Positions 14,970 through 24,132 of a DNA stretch of 58,682 nucleotides are shown piece after piece. A program made the position numbers and the translations under genes. Within the stretch, counting starts at the first letter, position 1. The number at the start of each line of letters is the position of its first letter. The notes beneath the pieces were generated by a model, which saw only the letters and a list, made by a program, of their open reading frames with translations, was not told where the DNA came from and did not search any database. The stretch is from NCBI GenBank assembly GCA_938082505.1, contig CALLLH010000044.1, forward strand, positions 1 to 58,682, given 5' to 3'. The DNA comes from an uncultured Flavobacteriales bacterium (GTDB taxonomy: Bacteria > Bacteroidota > Bacteroidia > Flavobacteriales_D > Sanyastnellaceae).

Positions 14970-15742
14970 ACGAACGACGCCTCATCCGCTTCACCATCCT
15001 CGTCTTCTGGACCCTTTTCTGGGGTTTGAGCGTGGTGGACAAGATCATCCCTGACGTGCGCTTCCTCTGGGTCGGCAAGGATTTTTTCGCCCTCTTCATC
15101 AAGTTCTTCGCGTCCTTGGGTCTCAAGGACCCGCTGTTCGCCACCACTGCGCTCGCTGCAGTTTCTGCGCTGGAAGCCCTCAACTTCGGCCTTTACCTCG
15201 CCGCGCTCGCCAGCTTCCGACATGGTGACACCACGGTGACGGACCGCCGTTTCTTCCGGGCCATCCTGGCTTCCATGGCCCTCTTCAGCCTGTTTTCCAT
15301 CGGGGACCAAGTATTCGGGGACCGGTTCCAGCTGCTCGAACATGGCCTGTTCTGGATTGTCCTGCTCGCTTCCTGGATCGTATTCCGACATGTGCCTCTG
15401 GGCGATCGGGTCATCGACCTGTCTCCTTCTTCCTCCTCTCGGTGGACCCTCCTTGCCGGACTGCTGCTCACCGGGATGACCTCGTTCTCCATCTGGCAGT
15501 TTTCGGGTGACACTTATGCAAATGGTGCCTCCCCCGTTCAGGGGGTGGAGGTCGTGGAGGGGATCTACAAATTCGACTTTCCCTTTCTCGCGGACAAACG
15601 CGTGTGGGAGGCGACGGTCAACACCTTCAAGGCCGACCACCCGGAACTCCATGTCCGTTACATCTATACGGGACCATCGGAGCTGAACTCCAAGAAAAAG
15701 ACCCACCTGCTGCTCTACGTCTTCACCGAACCGCAGCCCTGA
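14966..15742 (+). CDS. Membrane protein, tandem paralogue 2
   Basis: A 258-residue paralogue of the preceding protein with the same layout: four predicted transmembrane helices, the FSIGDQVFGDRFQLLEHGLF motif between helices 3 and 4, and a soluble C-terminal domain (YKFDFPFLADKRVWEATVNT...). The C-terminal domains also align (HLYKVAFPFLGGSTVFENTL in the first copy), so both arose by tandem duplication of a whole gene. The ATG overlaps the previous stop (ATGA), implying joint translation and perhaps a heterodimer. Function unknown. Confidence 0.75.
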   Translation: MNERRLIRFTILVFWTLFWGLSVVDKIIPDVRFLWVGKDFFALFIKFFASLGLKDPLFATTALAAVSALEALNFGLYLAALASFRHGDTTVTDRRFFRAILASMALFSLFSIGDQVFGDRFQLLEHGLFWIVLLASWIVFRHVPLGDRVIDLSPSSSSRWTLLAGLLLTGMTSFSIWQFSGDTYANGASPVQGVEVVEGIYKFDFPFLADKRVWEATVNTFKADHPELHVRYIYTGPSELNSKKKTHLLLYVFTEPQP

Positions 15743-15766
15743 GACCGCGTTCTGCGCGAGCCATCC

Positions 15767-16852
15767 TCACATGAGCGACTCGGCGAGCAGCTGGTGGAAC
15801 TGGTGCACGCCCTGTTCCCGCTTCGGTGAGAACCGTCCCGCGGTGTATGCGCGGGACCGGATGCCCCGCTGGACCGACTCCACCACCTCCTCGTCCTCAT
15901 GCTCCACCTGGTCGAGGTCCCCTCCGGCGCCCTTTCCGAGTTTCCCCGGGTCATGGACGTACGAACGGAACAGCACCCGCGTGCGGTCCTTGGCGAGGGG
16001 CTCCACGAGGTTCACCGACAAGCCCCAAGGATAGAAGTTGAACATCACATTCGGGAACATCCAGAAATAGTAGGCCGCGATGTCCTGCCCATGCTCGGGA
16101 TGACCCTCGGGCAGGTCGAACGACGCCCCTTCTCCCCTGGCATGCGCAATCTGCAGATTTCCGTGGGGCAACAGGACCGTCGTGTACCGATCGTAATCGA
16201 CCTCCTCATGGAGCCCCTGGTGCACAAAAGGGATGTGGAATCCTTCGAGATAGTTGTCACAATAGAGGGCCCAATGCGCCGCCACTTCAAACGTCCGGTC
16301 GCGCGCGGGGTCATGGCGGAATTCAGCCAAGGGCAGGAATCCAATCCGCTCGTCCATGGCGCTGAGCATCCCCTCGATGGGCGCCTCGGCATCGAGCGCG
16401 ACGAACAATTGACCTGCCCAGTTCCGGAGGGCATGGCGCGCCAAATCATCGCATGGACGTGGAAAGCCCTCCACCCCCTCGAATTCCGGCATGGAACGGA
16501 AGCCTCCATCCAACCCGAACCGACGGCCGTGATAGCCACAGACAAGCTGCCTGGCCCTGCCCGGTTCGGCGACAAGCAGGTTGCCGCGGTGCGTGCAGAC
16601 GTTGGACAGGCAATGGACTTCTCCATCCTCCTGTCGTGCCAGCAGCAACGGCTCATCCAGGCAGCCTTCCAACAGGTTGACCGGTGCCACCGAGCCCGAT
16701 GCGGGAACGCTTGTCGGACCATGGCCAATCCATTGCCAACTCCGGGCGAACACCCTTTCCCGGCACGCCGCAAAGACATCGTCACGCGTGTAGAATGCGG
16801 AAGGCAACGTCTCCGCCTTGCGGATATCGGGATCAATGTGGAACTCCATCAT
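15767..16852 (-). CDS. Rieske non-heme iron oxygenase, alpha subunit
   Basis: A 361-residue ring-hydroxylating-oxygenase-type protein. The Rieske [2Fe-2S] ligands are in NVCTHRGN (C-x-H) and VCGYHGRRF (C-x2-H). The mononuclear iron ligands are in the C-terminal domain at DNYLEGFHIPFVH. The closest family feel is choline monooxygenase or SRPBCC-type demethylating oxygenases rather than classic aromatic dioxygenases; no beta subunit or reductase gene is nearby. Its ATG pair at 16852/16849 overlaps the permease stop, so it is translationally coupled to an amino-acid permease whose substrate may be the same amine or amino-acid derivative (inference). Confidence 0.85.
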   Translation of the reverse strand: MMEFHIDPDIRKAETLPSAFYTRDDVFAACRERVFARSWQWIGHGPTSVPASGSVAPVNLLEGCLDEPLLLARQEDGEVHCLSNVCTHRGNLLVAEPGRARQLVCGYHGRRFGLDGGFRSMPEFEGVEGFPRPCDDLARHALRNWAGQLFVALDAEAPIEGMLSAMDERIGFLPLAEFRHDPARDRTFEVAAHWALYCDNYLEGFHIPFVHQGLHEEVDYDRYTTVLLPHGNLQIAHARGEGASFDLPEGHPEHGQDIAAYYFWMFPNVMFNFYPWGLSVNLVEPLAKDRTRVLFRSYVHDPGKLGKGAGGDLDQVEHEDEEVVESVQRGIRSRAYTAGRFSPKREQGVHQFHQLLAESLM

Positions 16853-18144
16853 GGTCGGCGCTCAATCATCCTGCGCAAGGCAAACAACACCAGACCCACC
16901 ACGAGCAAGGTGAATCCGTACAGCACCACCTCGGCACCGCACCCGAAAATTACCCAAGCGCAGAAGACCATCGCCAACACGGCCAGGCACTGCTGGACCT
17001 GCCGGTTCACGACATCGTTCCGGCCGCGCAGCAGCACCACCAAGCTCAGGGCCGAAAGGGCATAGGGCAGCAAAGCAGAAAGCGTGGAAAGCGTCATCAT
17101 GAAAGTGAACGTATCCACCAGTGATTCCGAAAACCTCAGCAGGAGTACACCCGACGCCAGCAGGCTGGACAGCCCAATGCCGAGAATCGGCGACCCGAAT
17201 CGGTTGCATCGCGAAAACAAGGATGGAAACACCCCATCCTCCGCCATGGCCATCGGCACCTGACCTTGGATGAGGATCCAACCGTTGAGCGCACCCAAGG
17301 TCGCTACGATGGCCGCCAGCGCAATGAACCCGCGCGATGCCCCTCCTTGGATGGTCTCTGCCGCATCGGCGAAGGGGGCGGTCGAGGAGGACAGCGATTC
17401 AGGTGGCAACACCCCCATCACCACGACGGAACACAGGATGTAGACCACCGCGGTGAGGCCGGTACCGAAGACGGTGGCCCGTCCCGTGTTGCGGCCCGAG
17501 TCTTCCAATCGATGGCTCGCAATGGCCGCTGACTCCATGCCGAGGAAAGCAAACAGAGTCAACGTCGTCGCCGCCGTCACCGCGTTGAACACCGAACCTT
17601 GAACGGAGGGTTCCATCTGCAACCATGCCCAACTCACATGAGGCAAGCCCACAATCGCCACGAAGAGCAAAGCCAGAATCTTCAACACGGCCGTGACCGA
17701 TTGCACGACGGCCACTTCGCGAAGTCCCAGGGCATTGATCGCGGTAAACCCCCAAATGAGGGCGAGGCCGGTCAGTGCGGCCAAGAGGCTGTCCTCGACA
17801 AGAAATGGAAAGAACACACCCAGGTAGCCGACCGCCGCCACCGCAATGGCGGCATTCGTGCACCAGATCGAGACCCAATACCCCCAGCCGACAGCAAACC
17901 CAGTGAACTCCCCCAGCGCTTCCCTGACGTAGGCATACGGCCCTCCCGCCGAGGAGGGCCGGATGCGGGCCAAAGACCGGAACAACCCGGCAAGGAGCAT
18001 GGCCCCGGCCGCCGAACACCCCCAGCCGACGACCCCCCACTTCCCGAACCCCGCAAGGCTGGCAGGCAACAGGAAGATGCCCGAGCCGATCATGTTGCCG
18101 ATGACCAACGCTGTCCCTGAAACGAGTCCCAGTTTCCGCATCAT
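16849..18144 (-). CDS. APC family amino acid/amine permease
   Basis: A 431-residue, roughly 12-helix transporter. The N-terminal signature GTALVIGNMIGSGIFLLPASL is the conserved APC helix 1, and SSAGGPYAYVREALG lies at helix 3. The start is the double ATG at 18144/18141; a longer frame upstream lacks family sequence. It sits between the sirtuin (43-bp gap) and the Rieske oxygenase (overlap), so the three probably form one transcript. The substrate is not determinable from sequence; uptake of the oxygenase's substrate is a reasonable guess. Confidence 0.88.
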   Translation of the reverse strand: MMRKLGLVSGTALVIGNMIGSGIFLLPASLAGFGKWGVVGWGCSAAGAMLLAGLFRSLARIRPSSAGGPYAYVREALGEFTGFAVGWGYWVSIWCTNAAIAVAAVGYLGVFFPFLVEDSLLAALTGLALIWGFTAINALGLREVAVVQSVTAVLKILALLFVAIVGLPHVSWAWLQMEPSVQGSVFNAVTAATTLTLFAFLGMESAAIASHRLEDSGRNTGRATVFGTGLTAVVYILCSVVVMGVLPPESLSSSTAPFADAAETIQGGASRGFIALAAIVATLGALNGWILIQGQVPMAMAEDGVFPSLFSRCNRFGSPILGIGLSSLLASGVLLLRFSESLVDTFTFMMTLSTLSALLPYALSALSLVVLLRGRNDVVNRQVQQCLAVLAMVFCAWVIFGCGAEVVLYGFTLLVVGLVLFALRRMIERRP

Positions 18145-18187
18145 GCAGATTACGACGGAATCACCTGTCCTGCAGGCCGTGTCATCC

Positions 18188-18925
18188 TCAGGCGATTCGA
18201 AGGCGACGCGCCCATTCCACGACGCCTTCCGAAGCAGGTGCCTGGATGAAATCATCCACCACTGACTCGAATCCGATGACCGAGGACGCGTCGGGATTGA
18301 CCATCGCAATGCGGCATCCTGACCGGGCGCAATGAACCAGGCCCGCAGCGGGATACACCTGCATGGAAGTGCCGACCACAAGCAGGGCATCCGCGAAGGA
18401 TACCGTCTCCATGGCCGCTTCCATCATGGGGACAGCCTCGCCGAACCACACCACGTGGGGGCGCAGCTGAACCCCCCTCGGGCAGACATCACCGAGGCCC
18501 ACCGATGGGCCCGGCACCACTTCCCCGCCCACCACGAAAGTCCCGGCGTCATCCAGACCGGGATCGTCCTCGGGGCGCACCTTGCGCAGCTCACCATGCA
18601 AATGCAACACCTGCGTGCTGCCAGCGCGCTCATGCAGGTCGTCGACATTCTGCGTGACGATGCGTACGTCGAAATCAGACTCGAGATCCGCCAGGACACG
18701 GTGTGCAGGGTTGGGCTGCACCCCATCGAGCTGCAGACGCCGCTGGTCGTAGAAACGCAGGACCATCTCCCGATCCCGCGCCCAGGCCTCCGGGGTCGCG
18801 ACATCCTCGACCTTGTGGTTTTCCCACAATCCATCGCCGTCACGAAACGTCTTGAGTCCACTCTCACGGCTGATACCGGCCCCGGACAGGACCACGACCA
18901 CGGGCTTGCGTGCTGTTGTCGTCAT
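18188..18925 (-). CDS. Sir2 family NAD-dependent protein deacylase
   Basis: A 245-residue sirtuin. The NAD-binding GAGIS (residues ~15-19), TFRDxxGLW, TQNVDDLHERAG and the catalytic His in LHLHGEL are all present. Y59-x2-R62 (RFYDQRR) matches the acidic-acyl (succinyl/malonyl) recognition motif of class III/SIRT5-like enzymes. The usual four zinc cysteines are missing: only one Cys lies in the insert (GDVCPRG), as I recall for Bacteroidota members. It removes acyl groups from lysines using NAD. A TAGTTTG box lies 5 nt before the ATG. Confidence 0.9.
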   Translation of the reverse strand: MTTTARKPVVVVLSGAGISRESGLKTFRDGDGLWENHKVEDVATPEAWARDREMVLRFYDQRRLQLDGVQPNPAHRVLADLESDFDVRIVTQNVDDLHERAGSTQVLHLHGELRKVRPEDDPGLDDAGTFVVGGEVVPGPSVGLGDVCPRGVQLRPHVVWFGEAVPMMEAAMETVSFADALLVVGTSMQVYPAAGLVHCARSGCRIAMVNPDASSVIGFESVVDDFIQAPASEGVVEWARRLRIA

Positions 18926-18997
18926 GCACCCAAACTACGGCGTTCAAATCGTGGATACCCAATCCACCAGCACCATGCCGAGGTGCAGGCCACAGGT

Positions 18998-19005
18998 TAC
19001 ATTTG
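18998..19005 (+). promoter_or_regulatory. TAnnTTTG -7 element before the M42 peptidase
   Basis: TACATTTG matches the Bacteroidota -7 consensus exactly, with 8 nt between it and the ATG at 19014. The transcript would start at or within a few nucleotides of the start codon. Confidence 0.6.
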
Positions 19006-19013
19006 CCCGCACC

Positions 19014-20099
19014 ATGGCCAAGAAGAAAATCATCACGCGTGCCTCGGAACAGTTCCTCGAGGCCTACCTGAACAACCCGTCACCTACCGGATTCGAAAGT
19101 GCCGGCCAGAAGATGTGGCTCGACTATGTCAAGCCCTACATCGACGAGCATATCGTAGACACATACGGCACCGTGGTCGGCGTCATCAATCCCAAGGCGG
19201 AATACAAGGTGGTCATCGAGGCCCATGCCGACGAGATCAGCTGGTTCGTCCATTACATCACCAACGACGGCTTCATTTACCTGCGTCGCAATGGCGGCAG
19301 CGACCACCAGATCGCCCCCTCCAAGCGGGTGGACATCCATACCAAGAACGGCATTGTCAAGGCCATCTTCGGTTGGCCCGCCATCCACACCCGAACCGCC
19401 GGAAAGGAAGCCCCGCCCACCCTCAAAAACATCTTCCTCGATGTCGGGGCACAGGACAAGGCGGAAGTGGAAAAGATGGGCATCCACGTCGGATGTGTGG
19501 TGACCTACGAGGACACCTTCATGCTGCTCAACAAACACTGGTACGTCGGGCGCGCCCTTGACAACCGGGCGGGAGGCTTCATGATAGCCGAAGTGGCCAG
19601 ATTGCTGAAGGAGAACAAGGTGGACCTGCCCTTTGGCCTGTACATCACGAACAGCGTGCAAGAGGAAATCGGCCTCCGCGGCGCCCAGATGATCGCCGAA
19701 CGCATCCAGCCGGATGTGGCCATCGTAACAGACGTCACCCACTGCACCCAGACGCCGATGATGAACAAGATCGAGCAGGGAGACGTGGCGGCGGGCAAGG
19801 GCCCCGGGGTCACCTATGGACCCGCGGTCCAGAACAACCTGCTCCAGCGGATCATCGACACGGCGGAATCCAAGAAAATCCCGCTGCAGCGCATGGCCGC
19901 GAGCCGCTTCACCGGCACCGATACAGACGCCTTCGCCTACTCCAACAAAGGGGTACCCAGCGCCCTGATTTCCCTGCCGCTGCGCTACATGCACACCACC
20001 GTCGAGATGGTGCACAAACAGGACGTGGAAGACTGCATTCGCCTGATCTATGAGGCCCTGCTGAACATCCAACCAGGCGAGGACTTCAAGTACCTCTGA
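19014..20099 (+). CDS. M42 family metallopeptidase (glutamyl/deblocking aminopeptidase type)
   Basis: A 361-residue cytosolic peptidase. Metal ligands are visible as the His in VIEAHADEISW, the Asp in VGRALDNRAGGFM, the catalytic and bridging Glu pair in NSVQEEIGLRGAQM, an Asp in IVTDVTHC, and the final His in RYMHTTVEM. M42 enzymes form tetrahedral dodecamers that trim N-terminal residues from peptides. The ATG at 19014 is supported by the TACATTTG element just upstream and by family length. It is divergent from the sirtuin and convergent with the response regulator. Confidence 0.92.
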   Translation: MAKKKIITRASEQFLEAYLNNPSPTGFESAGQKMWLDYVKPYIDEHIVDTYGTVVGVINPKAEYKVVIEAHADEISWFVHYITNDGFIYLRRNGGSDHQIAPSKRVDIHTKNGIVKAIFGWPAIHTRTAGKEAPPTLKNIFLDVGAQDKAEVEKMGIHVGCVVTYEDTFMLLNKHWYVGRALDNRAGGFMIAEVARLLKENKVDLPFGLYITNSVQEEIGLRGAQMIAERIQPDVAIVTDVTHCTQTPMMNKIEQGDVAAGKGPGVTYGPAVQNNLLQRIIDTAESKKIPLQRMAASRFTGTDTDAFAYSNKGVPSALISLPLRYMHTTVEMVHKQDVEDCIRLIYEALLNIQPGEDFKYL

Positions 20100-20102
20100 G
20101 GG

Positions 20103-20534
20103 TCAGAGCTCAAGCTGCTCCATCCAACCGCGAAGCTGATGGATGTCGAGCGGCTTGGGCAACAAGGCCTCTACGATGGGATGACCCTCGGCCCGCTCGA
20201 GCTCATTGGGGTCAAGCGTGGCGCTCAGCATGAACACCGTCATCCGTGACAAAGCCGTCGTCGGATACATCTCCATGCGTTCGAGCACGCCGAATCCATC
20301 AAGCCCGGGCATCTTGATGTCGAGAAGGACCACGATCCCGTCAGTCTCCAATGCTGAGCCGGGTCTGAGGTCGTCCTCCTCGACGCCGGAGTCCGCAGCC
20401 AATTGCTCCAAAAAAGTGGGGCCATCCTTGAATTTTTGAACGGACGCGCCAAAAGCGGCCTCAATGAGGCGACCATTGACGACGCGGTCGATCTCATTGT
20501 CGTCAACCAGCCAGAATTCAAGCGCCTTGGGCAT
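20103..20534 (-). CDS. Response regulator (stand-alone receiver domain)
   Basis: A 143-residue CheY-like receiver with no output domain. The acidic pocket is VDDNE near the N-terminus, the phospho-acceptor Asp is in LLDIKMPGLDG, and the conserved Lys is in LLPKPL. An acidic insertion lies between helix 2 and strand 3 (SGVEEDDLRPGSALETDG). It is the last gene of the kinase cluster, 63 bp after the other response regulator, and probably accepts phosphate from the same kinase. Confidence 0.88.
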   Translation of the reverse strand: MPKALEFWLVDDNEIDRVVNGRLIEAAFGASVQKFKDGPTFLEQLAADSGVEEDDLRPGSALETDGIVVLLDIKMPGLDGFGVLERMEMYPTTALSRMTVFMLSATLDPNELERAEGHPIVEALLPKPLDIHQLRGWMEQLEL

Positions 20535-20597
20535 GTTCTATAAAGTGCAAATCCTTGATCGCAATCCCTGTAGGAAGTTTCTTCAATCCCAAACGAA

Positions 20598-21182
20598 TCA
20601 CGTTTTCCTTTCCTTCTGAATGGAGCGGCCATAGCGGTGGCGCTGTTCCACCACAGTCTCCTGAAGGGTCCGCAAACCCACTTGCACATGGGCCACGGCA
20701 TCAGCTGCTCCAGAGGCCAATTCGGTCGATAGGCGCCCCAATTCAACGGTCACACCGTCCAGCATGGCCAGCACCTCGGTCCCCCTTGCAGCACTTTGAA
20801 CGCGTGCGCGGTTCAGCTCATAGCCAGAAAGGATGACCGACCGCAATTCTTCTTCATTCCACGGCTTCGACACAAATCGATACACCTGACCCTTGTTGAT
20901 CGCGTCGACCACGGCATCCGTGTCCGCATATCCCGTCACGAGAATGCGGCTCACATCCGGATGGTCCGGCATGACCAACTCAAAAAACTCCACCCCACTG
21001 ATGCGCGGCATGCGCTGGTCACTGAGCACGACATGGAACTCATGTTCGTCGAGCAGCCGCACCGCCTGGTGCGGTTCATCGCAGGTGTGCACCTCAAATT
21101 CCCGCCGGAAAGCCGCCTTGAACGAAAACAGGTTGGGCTCTTCGTCGTCGAGGTAGAGCACGCGGATGGTTTCATCAGCCAT
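20598..21182 (-). CDS. Response regulator with short helical C-terminal extension
   Basis: A 194-residue protein. Residues 1-125 form a receiver with LDDEE, the phospho-acceptor Asp in VVLSDQRMPRISGVEFF, T in LVTGYAD, and K in FVSKPW, the type usually paired with HD-GYP or histidine-kinase outputs. Residues 126-194 form a mostly helical tail (GTEVLAMLDGVTVELGRLST...) and are not a known DNA-binding domain. It lies 20 bp after the kinase gene. Confidence 0.85.
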   Translation of the reverse strand: MADETIRVLYLDDEEPNLFSFKAAFRREFEVHTCDEPHQAVRLLDEHEFHVVLSDQRMPRISGVEFFELVMPDHPDVSRILVTGYADTDAVVDAINKGQVYRFVSKPWNEEELRSVILSGYELNRARVQSAARGTEVLAMLDGVTVELGRLSTELASGAADAVAHVQVGLRTLQETVVEQRHRYGRSIQKERKT

Positions 21183-21202
21183 GGTTCAATGAAATGCGAC
21201 CG

Positions 21203-23389
21203 TCATGCGGCCTCGGTTTGCGAGGCCCCCGGTGCATGCAACGGAAACCTCAAAATGAAACACGTTCCCACTTCGGGAGTACTCTCCACCATAATTTCCG
21301 CACCGTGGTCGTCGAGGATCCCCTTCACGATGCTCAGGCCCAATCCCGTGCCCTTGCCGATGTCCTTGGTGGTGTAGAAGGGGTCAAAGATGCGTTGGCG
21401 CGTCACCTCATCCATCCCGGTTCCATTGTCCCGAATCCGGACCTCGAGCGCCACCATCTCGGCATCCTCGCCGGCGAGGCCCTTCAATTGCACCTCAACC
21501 CGTCGGTCCTCCGTCTCCGGCCAACGCAATTCCGTGGCCTGTACCGCGTTCACGATGATGTTCATGAAGACCTGACTGAGCTTGCCGCTTTGGCACCACA
21601 GCGAAGGAATCTCCTCCTCGAATTCCACCTCGATGCGGGCCTTGTTCCGGGCACGGTCCCCCAACACCGTAATGGACGCCTCCAACAAGTCCGAGAGGGA
21701 GGCCTCCACGAGCTGATCGCCATCCATGCGACCGAAAACGCGCAACCCGCCCACAATACGGGCCGTTCGGTCCGCGCCATCCAGGATCCCCTCAATCAAT
21801 TGACGGCTCTCCTCCACCAGGAAATCAAGGTCCAGCGCACGCGCCCGCTCACGGGCCCGCCCCACCATTTCCTCGGCGCCTGGAGCGCGTTCCGCCAGCG
21901 ACGCAAGGGCAGCGGAATGCGCTTCGATGATCTCGATGAGCTCCTCGAGGTCGCGCCGCAATGAAGTGGCATTGGACTGGACATAATTGATCGGGTTGTT
22001 GAGCTCGTGCGCGATGCCCGCCGTCATTTGACCGAGGGATGCCAGTTTTTCATTCTGGATGAGCTGGTCCTGCGCCCCTTTGAGATCCTCCAGCGCAGTG
22101 GACATGCCTTGGTTGGCCTTTGCCAAGGCCTCGGTCCGCTGGCGCACCCGGGCTTCGAGCTCCGCGTTCTGTTCCTTGACGATGCGCTCATTCTCCAAGG
22201 AGGCCGCCAGTGCCTTCGCATTGGCCTCATCACTCGAACGCTTGAGCAGATTGATCCTGTTGCCGAGGGCAAAGCTGAGCAGCAGCATCTCCAATACCGT
22301 TCCGATCGGCATGAAGGTCGCCGTCATGGGCGTCGATGCCAGCACACCGAAATCGCGCAGGGCCTGCATCGTGACCGCCACGAGGAAAATGAGCCACGCC
22401 ACGAAATACCAGGGCGCGGAAGGGTTTCCTCGCCGCCAGCTGATCACCGACAGGAGCAGCATCGCAGGAGCGGAGAGGGCACCGAGGTTGACCAGGTTGT
22501 ACGCCACCATGGGCAAACCGAACAATGCCGTCACAAGGGCGGCACCATACACCACCAGCAGGACTTGGATGAGCCTGTCCCATTGGGGTGTATACCGCCT
22601 GACTTCCAAAAAGTGCCGGGCAAAGACCAAAGCCGCGAGACCACTGAACGCGCCCATGACAGTCAGGCCATTCGTCGCCATCCAGGGAATGTTGCCCCAC
22701 AGCAGCCGGTCGTACCCATTGAAGCCCCACTGCACCAGCCCCACCGTCAGCACGACGAAGATGTAGCTGAAATAAGCCCGCTGGCCCGTACTGAATGCGA
22801 GGAAACTATTGTAGATCAGGATGGCGAGGACCATGCCGGTATACAAAGCCACAGCGAGGTCCCGGCGTTCCCGGAGTGCCTCGACCCGATCCACCTGCGT
22901 CAAATTGAAAGGCAACAGTACGGGCTTCGTGCTCCGAATGCGGAACCACAATTCATGCGACTCGTTCAATGGCAGATTGAAGGTGGGAATCAGATCCTCC
23001 GCTTGTCCATATGCCGCGCCTGACCGGAAAGCATTGAGCACACGGGGACCATCGAGGGTGAAGACATCAATGGAGTCGAGGGTCGGATTGTCGAGGATCA
23101 CCCGCACATTCCTGGGAGCCCCCTGCCAACCGGAAACGCGAACCCACACCGCATCCGCCGTGGACCCGAGATTGGGCCTGTCCCCGACCAGACGTTCAGC
23201 CGCATTGGCCTTGAGGTGAACCTGCTCCGGCCGCAGCATGCCCGAGGGGTCCCGAAACGACTCAAGAATCAAGGCATCCACCACAGTGGAAGGCCCTTGT
23301 CCGCACCCGAGCAAGAGCGGTGCGAGCACGAAAAAAAGGGCCGGACGCCACTTCCGCACCCGACCATATGGCGGGCGGGGCATCATCAA
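21203..23389 (-). CDS. 7TMR-DISM sensor histidine kinase
   Basis: A 728-residue hybrid of a periplasmic 7TMR-DISM extracellular domain (~30-185, carbohydrate-binding-like), seven transmembrane helices (~190-390), a coiled coil (~395-450) and a HisKA/HATPase unit. The phospho-accepting His is in GIAHELNNPINYVQ. ATP-binding N, G1 and G2 boxes appear as NIIVNAVQA, RDNGTGMD and GKGTGLGLSIVKGI. The N-terminus has a lipobox-like LLLGC, unusual for a kinase. Its start overlaps the stop of the GNAT gene by 4 bp. It presumably senses an extracytoplasmic ligand and signals to the two downstream receivers. Confidence 0.92.
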   Translation of the reverse strand: MMMPRPPYGRVRKWRPALFFVLAPLLLGCGQGPSTVVDALILESFRDPSGMLRPEQVHLKANAAERLVGDRPNLGSTADAVWVRVSGWQGAPRNVRVILDNPTLDSIDVFTLDGPRVLNAFRSGAAYGQAEDLIPTFNLPLNESHELWFRIRSTKPVLLPFNLTQVDRVEALRERRDLAVALYTGMVLAILIYNSFLAFSTGQRAYFSYIFVVLTVGLVQWGFNGYDRLLWGNIPWMATNGLTVMGAFSGLAALVFARHFLEVRRYTPQWDRLIQVLLVVYGAALVTALFGLPMVAYNLVNLGALSAPAMLLLSVISWRRGNPSAPWYFVAWLIFLVAVTMQALRDFGVLASTPMTATFMPIGTVLEMLLLSFALGNRINLLKRSSDEANAKALAASLENERIVKEQNAELEARVRQRTEALAKANQGMSTALEDLKGAQDQLIQNEKLASLGQMTAGIAHELNNPINYVQSNATSLRRDLEELIEIIEAHSAALASLAERAPGAEEMVGRARERARALDLDFLVEESRQLIEGILDGADRTARIVGGLRVFGRMDGDQLVEASLSDLLEASITVLGDRARNKARIEVEFEEEIPSLWCQSGKLSQVFMNIIVNAVQATELRWPETEDRRVEVQLKGLAGEDAEMVALEVRIRDNGTGMDEVTRQRIFDPFYTTKDIGKGTGLGLSIVKGILDDHGAEIMVESTPEVGTCFILRFPLHAPGASQTEAA

Positions 23390-24132
23390 GCGAGGTGATT
23401 CTGGATGCGATAATCAATCCGGTGGAACCGGCCGTCGATGCGGTGCACGTGGCTCGGCTCCTCCGCCGCCCTGCGAATGAGGGCCTGCACGTCCAAAGCC
23501 CCTTCACCGATGCTCTCCGGATAACTGAAATGACCGACCTCCGAGCGTATCGAGGGCGCCGGGTAGGCAAATTCCCCATCCTTGCCCCACGACTCCATCA
23601 AGGTGAAGCCCAATTCCCGCTGAATCGGCCGCATGTTGACCCCCATGAAGGCGAATCCATGACGGATATCCAGCCGCGGCATCAAGCCCAGCCCCACGCA
23701 AGCCATGGGCAACATGCCGATGCCCGCCATGGCCGACTCCCGGCGGCTCCACAACGCGCAAAATTCGCCACACCCTTCATGCTGGTACGAATCCAGTGCC
23801 TCCGCGACTTCAGGGTAGTCCAATCCGACGGCACGTTCCAGTGGGAGGGCATTTTCCGTCTGTCGCTTCTGCAGGCGCATGCCACTCAGCAACACCTCAT
23901 CATCCTGACAAGTCAAGAGGAAAAGGGTGGTATTGGGGTCCCCGACCCATTCCTCACCGAAAGAAGTCAGGTTGGTGATCCCCGAAGCCCGGAGCACCTC
24001 TTTGTGGCCTTCCGCAAACCGCCGTGAAAGCACAGGGTCATCCGCAGAGGAGAAAACGTGCAACGTCGCCTCCTTGAGACTTCGTGCGACGTCAACCGAT
24101 TCACGCGGTATGTGCGATGGAGAGCTGCTCAT
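23386..24132 (-). CDS. GNAT-fold protein, autoinducer/N-acyl amino acid synthase-like
   Basis: A 248-residue protein whose central part fits a GNAT-like fold as in LuxI/FeeM acyl transferases: a beta strand TTLFLLTCQDDEVLLSGMRL, the central GEFCALWSRRES.AMAGIGM segment where these enzymes carry E-x-x-x-x-W/R, and a closing IQRELGFTLMESWG like the usual rrlGF motif. Acyltransferase identity is inferred from this layout, not from a confident signature. It overlaps the E1-like gene by 32 bp and the kinase by 4 bp, so all three are translationally coupled. Confidence 0.55.
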   Translation of the reverse strand: MSSSPSHIPRESVDVARSLKEATLHVFSSADDPVLSRRFAEGHKEVLRASGITNLTSFGEEWVGDPNTTLFLLTCQDDEVLLSGMRLQKRQTENALPLERAVGLDYPEVAEALDSYQHEGCGEFCALWSRRESAMAGIGMLPMACVGLGLMPRLDIRHGFAFMGVNMRPIQRELGFTLMESWGKDGEFAYPAPSIRSEVGHFSYPESIGEGALDVQALIRRAAEEPSHVHRIDGRFHRIDYRIQNHLA

